Source: CALFCE01 sp964411665
GTDB taxonomy: Bacteria; Pseudomonadota; Gammaproteobacteria; Granulosicoccales; Granulosicoccaceae
Direction: 5' to 3'
DNA: 9,320 bases
Assembly (NCBI GenBank): GCA_964411665.1
Contig: CAYPMR010000110.1
Coordinates: forward strand, 1-9,320
Shown here: one piece after another, positions 7,274 through 9,320 of the stretch
Layout of the letters: each line of letters begins with the position of its first letter
How positions within the stretch are numbered: position 1 is the first letter of the stretch
Made by a program: the position numbers and the translations under genes
The notes under the pieces: model-generated
What the model saw: the letters and a program-made list of their open reading frames with translations, nothing else
Database searches by the model: none
Told to the model about the DNA's origin: nothing

Positions 7274-7504
7274 ATGCGTTACAGGGACGGCTCAGCACCA
7301 GACCTTGCGAATCCATACACTGAGAGTATGCATGCGTCGCTGATGCTTTCGGTCGTACTGGGGCTGATTGTTGGTGCTATTTTATTGCTGCTTGGATTGA
7401 AGGGCAAAAAACTGTGGTTGATTTGCTGGAGTATCGGACTGATGCTTTGCAGCATCGGTTATATCGTGCTGCGCTTGCTCGGGCTTGACCTGGCATTGGG
7501 CTAG
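7274..7504 (+). CDS. Small hydrophobic protein with two membrane helices
   Basis: I do not recognise a family. The 76 residues hold a polar N-terminus (1-20), a first membrane segment (about 22-42), a short basic turn KGKK (43-46) and a second membrane segment (about 47-68). The positive turn suggests a hairpin with the turn in the cytoplasm and both ends outside. The gene starts 38 bases after the Rieske gene on the same strand and may share its transcript. Neither start has a strong ribosome site: the ATG at 7274 has GAG eight bases upstream, and an in-frame ATG at 7328 (58 residues) has GAGAG very close to it. The hydrophobic pattern is too regular to look like random sequence, but expression is unproven. 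Confidence 0.6.
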   Translation: MRYRDGSAPDLANPYTESMHASLMLSVVLGLIVGAILLLLGLKGKKLWLICWSIGLMLCSIGYIVLRLLGLDLALG

Positions 7505-7521
7505 TTTGAACTGCCAACTAT

Positions 7522-7553
7522 TTTTACTCTTGCCAGCTTTTACTCTTGCCAGT
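7522..7553 (+). repeat. 16-bp tandem duplication, two copies
   Basis: TTTTACTCTTGCCAG plus one base (C, then T) occurs twice in a row. The copies differ only at the last position. It lies 18 bases after the stop of the small membrane protein and looks like a recent slippage or duplication event. Confidence 0.75.
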
Positions 7554-7572
7554 TTTTCAAGCTGCATAAGCC

Positions 7573-7609
7573 GTTTGCAGCATCGTTCTAAGTAGCAACG
7601 ATTGCAAAC
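7573..7609. terminator. Possible stem-loop between convergent genes
   Basis: The left arm GTTTGCA-GC-ATCGTT pairs with AACGATTGCAAAC around a 9-base loop. This makes 13 base pairs with a two-base bulge. The position suits a bidirectional terminator for the flanking convergent genes, but no T-run follows on either strand, so it could also be an inverted repeat of another kind. The stem itself is clear; its role is inferred. Confidence 0.4.
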
Positions 7610-7718
7610 TCGTCTGCAGTATCTCTGATGTATATGCGCATAGCCGCCTGCTGATACTCGCGCAGGGTATTACCGGATATTACCAGGGTAAACCGTGATG
7701 ACTTGCTGAACCGGCAGA

Positions 7719-8285
7719 TCAGTTAGTCAGTCTGTTATCCGTCCGCGCTTCCAAGCTCCCTGCTTGAGCAGTGACCTGATTGGCAGGCAGTTGCCGGTCA
7801 ATAAACCGGCCGCAGCATACACGGATAAAAGAGGTGAAATTAGAATGGCGAGTTTCGCCCGATCGAGCAACCTTCGACAAACGCGTTAGCAGTTGAGGGA
7901 TTTGCAGACCCTGCTCCTGAGCCATGCCACCCAGAATACGCCAGAAGAAATTCTCCAGACGGACACTGGTAACAGTGCCATCGATGCGTATTGATCGGGT
8001 AGTGCTGCTCCACTCCTCATCGAAGGGTGCAAACATAGCCGAAACGCTGTCTACCTGCGGGGTATTGGTTGTCTCTACTTGATCATTCACGGTCTGTTGC
8101 TCGCTTTTGCTATGGAGCCGGGCTGAATTGCCGGACAAACCAGATGCAACCGAGCGTTCGGCACGATCCGGTTCACTGTAACTGTCGGTTCTGTCTGAAT
8201 AGGATGCTTCGCAATTATCAGATGTCACATCGCCACTCACCTGCGATACTGCGGTAGATTCCACTACATTTTCTGATCCTGACAT
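7719..8285 (-). CDS. Ribbon-helix-helix (RHH_4-like) protein with long polar N-terminal tail
   Basis: The C-terminal part (about 97-163 of 188 residues) resembles the RHH_4 group of ribbon-helix-helix proteins: TSVRLE (106-111) as the strand, an aromatic FW pair opening the first helix, MAQEQG, a leucine-rich helix, then SNFTSFIRV opening the last helix. RHH proteins usually bind DNA as dimers, but members of this group are poorly studied and a DNA target is not shown here. Residues 1-95 are rich in Ser, Asp, Glu and Thr, have almost no hydrophobic core, and are probably disordered. As I recall, typical members are much shorter. The start at 8285 is chosen because GGAGGGG lies five bases upstream; an ATG ten codons earlier (8315) has no ribosome site. 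The gene stands alone, facing the small membrane protein gene and divergent from the aldo/keto reductase gene. Confidence 0.7.
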   Translation of the reverse strand: MSGSENVVESTAVSQVSGDVTSDNCEASYSDRTDSYSEPDRAERSVASGLSGNSARLHSKSEQQTVNDQVETTNTPQVDSVSAMFAPFDEEWSSTTRSIRIDGTVTSVRLENFFWRILGGMAQEQGLQIPQLLTRLSKVARSGETRHSNFTSFIRVCCGRFIDRQLPANQVTAQAGSLEARTDNRLTN

Positions 8286-8593
8286 GTTCACCCCTCCGGC
8301 TTCGTAACTATCCATTGTTACATACGTATTACTTTCACAGGCAGATCAATCTCACAATGCCACGTTAAAAGCGGTTCCTATTAAGTCTGTTGATGAGTAC
8401 CATTAGTTCCGTACCTCGGTGCAAATTTCTGCAATTTTTCTCGGCTTGTAGACAAAAAACTGACTAAATATCGGTACCCCTTGGCTATCGGGCTAAAAGG
8501 CAGAGAATCAGGACGGCAGTGGGATGCGTAAATGTATTAACAAAATAACACATCTCAACCCTGACAGTAAATATAACGTTTCAGGTACCACAA
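8286..8593. promoter_or_regulatory. Divergent intergenic region, RHH protein / aldo-keto reductase
   Basis: This stretch of 308 bases should contain both promoters. I found no convincing -35/-10 pair on either strand. GTACC occurs three times (8397, 8472 and 8585, approximately), with no clear symmetry between copies. A 32-codon reading frame at 8524-8622 overlaps the reductase start but has no support. AGGT at 8583-8586 is a moderate ribosome site for the reductase. Confidence 0.35.
8291..8297 (-). promoter_or_regulatory. Strong ribosome binding site that sets the RHH start
   Basis: Read on the minus strand, GGAGGGG lies five bases before the ATG at 8285. It is the strongest Shine-Dalgarno in the window. 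It falls inside the frame of the longer alternative start at 8315 and argues against that start. Confidence 0.75.
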
Positions 8594-9320
8594 ATGATTT
8601 CAAAGACACGCAAAATCGCTGATTTTGACGTTCACGCCATGGGCCTTGGCTGTATGAACTATGCCTTTGGCTACAACACCGTCTCGGCAGCTGATGCAAA
8701 AGCGTTACTCAAAAAATCGCTGACCACCGAATGCAATTTTTACGATACAGCGTATTTGTACGGCAACGGTGTAAGTGAAGAAATCCTCGGCGAGACATTA
8801 AAGGACCAAAGAAAACATATATTCATTGCCAGTAAATGCGGGCTCGACAATAGCGGAATTGATGGCAGACCGGAGACGCTGAACGCACAATGCGATATCA
8901 GCCTTCAGCGTTTACAAACCGACGTGATTGATTTGTATTACCTGCACCGTGTTGATCCCAAGGTGCCTATTGAAGAGAGCGTGGGTGCGCTTCGACGCCT
9001 GGTTGATGCTGGTAAAATACGCGCCATTGGCGTCTCCGAAACCAGTAGTGCAAATCTTGCCAGAGCGATTGCCGAAACACCGATTGCAGCCGTGCAATCT
9101 GAATACTCCTTGTGGAGTCGCACGCCGGAATTTGGCATTCTTGACTTGTGCGAACAGCACGACACTACCTTCGTACCGTTTTGTCCGTTGGGTCGTGGAT
9201 TCTTTGCTGGCTCTGCACAGGAGATTTCGCAATTACCTGACAGCGATCTGCGTTGCACCATCGCACACCCTCGATTCGAAGGTGATAACTACAAAGCCAA
9301 CTGTGAGTTGCTGGCGAAAT
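8594..9320 (+). CDS. Aldo/keto reductase, 3' end cut by the window edge
   Basis: This is a soluble NAD(P)H-dependent oxidoreductase that reduces aldehydes or ketones; the substrate cannot be told. The first 242 residues are visible with no stop, and about 80 more are expected from the usual family length. The catalytic tetrad is D51 and Y56 (in YDTAYLYG), K81 (IASK) and H118 (YYLHRVDP). IRAIGVSE (142-149), QSEYSLW (168-174) and the PLGRGF segment (198-203) match the part of the family that includes YakC and plant or fungal AKR13-like enzymes. The coenzyme-binding C-terminus lies outside the window. The start ATG has AGGT seven bases upstream and begins close to the first beta hairpin, as expected. 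The gene is divergent from the RHH gene; that adjacency alone does not prove control by it. Confidence 0.9.
   Translation, partial: MISKTRKIADFDVHAMGLGCMNYAFGYNTVSAADAKALLKKSLTTECNFYDTAYLYGNGVSEEILGETLKDQRKHIFIASKCGLDNSGIDGRPETLNAQCDISLQRLQTDVIDLYYLHRVDPKVPIEESVGALRRLVDAGKIRAIGVSETSSANLARAIAETPIAAVQSEYSLWSRTPEFGILDLCEQHDTTFVPFCPLGRGFFAGSAQEISQLPDSDLRCTIAHPRFEGDNYKANCELLAK

Larger units (their letters stand above)
7505..7718. other. Gap between two convergent genes, rich in short repeats
   Basis: No gene is visible in these 214 bases. They hold a 16-bp tandem repeat, an interrupted hairpin and, near the right end, short nested repeats: TATTACC at 7668 and 7678, and CAGGGTA at 7663 and 7684. 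Transcripts from both sides should end here, but no stem followed by a T-run was found. Confidence 0.5.

Noticed and set aside
7505..7718. Short repeats considered as a CRISPR array or attachment site
   Set aside because: The repeats are 7-16 bp, only two copies each, without regular spacers, cas genes, integrase or tRNA nearby.
8524..8622. Short 32-codon frame overlapping the aldo/keto reductase start, possible leader peptide
   Set aside because: No well-placed ribosome site, no repeated codons or attenuator hairpin, and no recognisable product.
8912..9261. Two overlapping minus-strand frames of about 106 codons at the right end
   Set aside because: Both lie opposite the aldo/keto reductase, whose catalytic motifs are clear in the plus frame.

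Overview
The window looks like chromosomal DNA of a Gram-negative proteobacterium, probably a gammaproteobacterium. This rests on gene content: a tandem (double-length) UvrA, an AmiA/B/C-type amidase, a NagZ-like glycosidase and an RHH_4-type ribbon-helix-helix protein. Base composition looks moderate and even, with no sharp shift, and I see no tRNA, rRNA, insertion sequence, phage gene or CRISPR array. The exact genus cannot be read from the sequence.

Layout. (1) 1-2850, plus strand: the 3' half of a large uvrA-type gene that is cut by the left edge. The first visible residues are the tail of one UvrA unit, and a complete second UvrA unit follows in the same frame, so the whole protein is a tandem UvrA fusion. 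(2) 2819-3934, minus strand: an exported family 3 glycoside hydrolase (NagZ-like) whose 3' end overlaps the uvrA 3' end by 32 bp. (3) 4195-5838, plus strand: a membrane-anchored N-acetylmuramoyl-L-alanine amidase, divergent from the glycosidase across a 260-bp gap that carries a 9-bp direct repeat and a small palindrome. (4) 6018-7235, plus strand: the alpha subunit of a Rieske non-heme iron oxygenase, followed after 38 bp by (5) a small two-helix membrane protein, 7274-7504. (6) 7719-8285, minus strand: a ribbon-helix-helix protein with a long hydrophilic N-terminal tail. (7) 8594 to the right edge, plus strand: an aldo/keto reductase missing its 3' end.

How the genes may work together. The divergent glycosidase and amidase both act on peptidoglycan and are both predicted to be outside the cytoplasm, so they form a plausible cell-wall remodelling pair. 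The Rieske protein and the small membrane protein may be co-transcribed. The UvrA fusion, the RHH protein and the aldo/keto reductase have no evident functional tie to their neighbours.

I do not see a convincing new multi-gene system. The most unusual items are the UvrA unit with a shortened insertion domain, the RHH protein with its tail, the glycosidase with an altered substrate-binding motif, and several unexplained intergenic repeats and hairpins.
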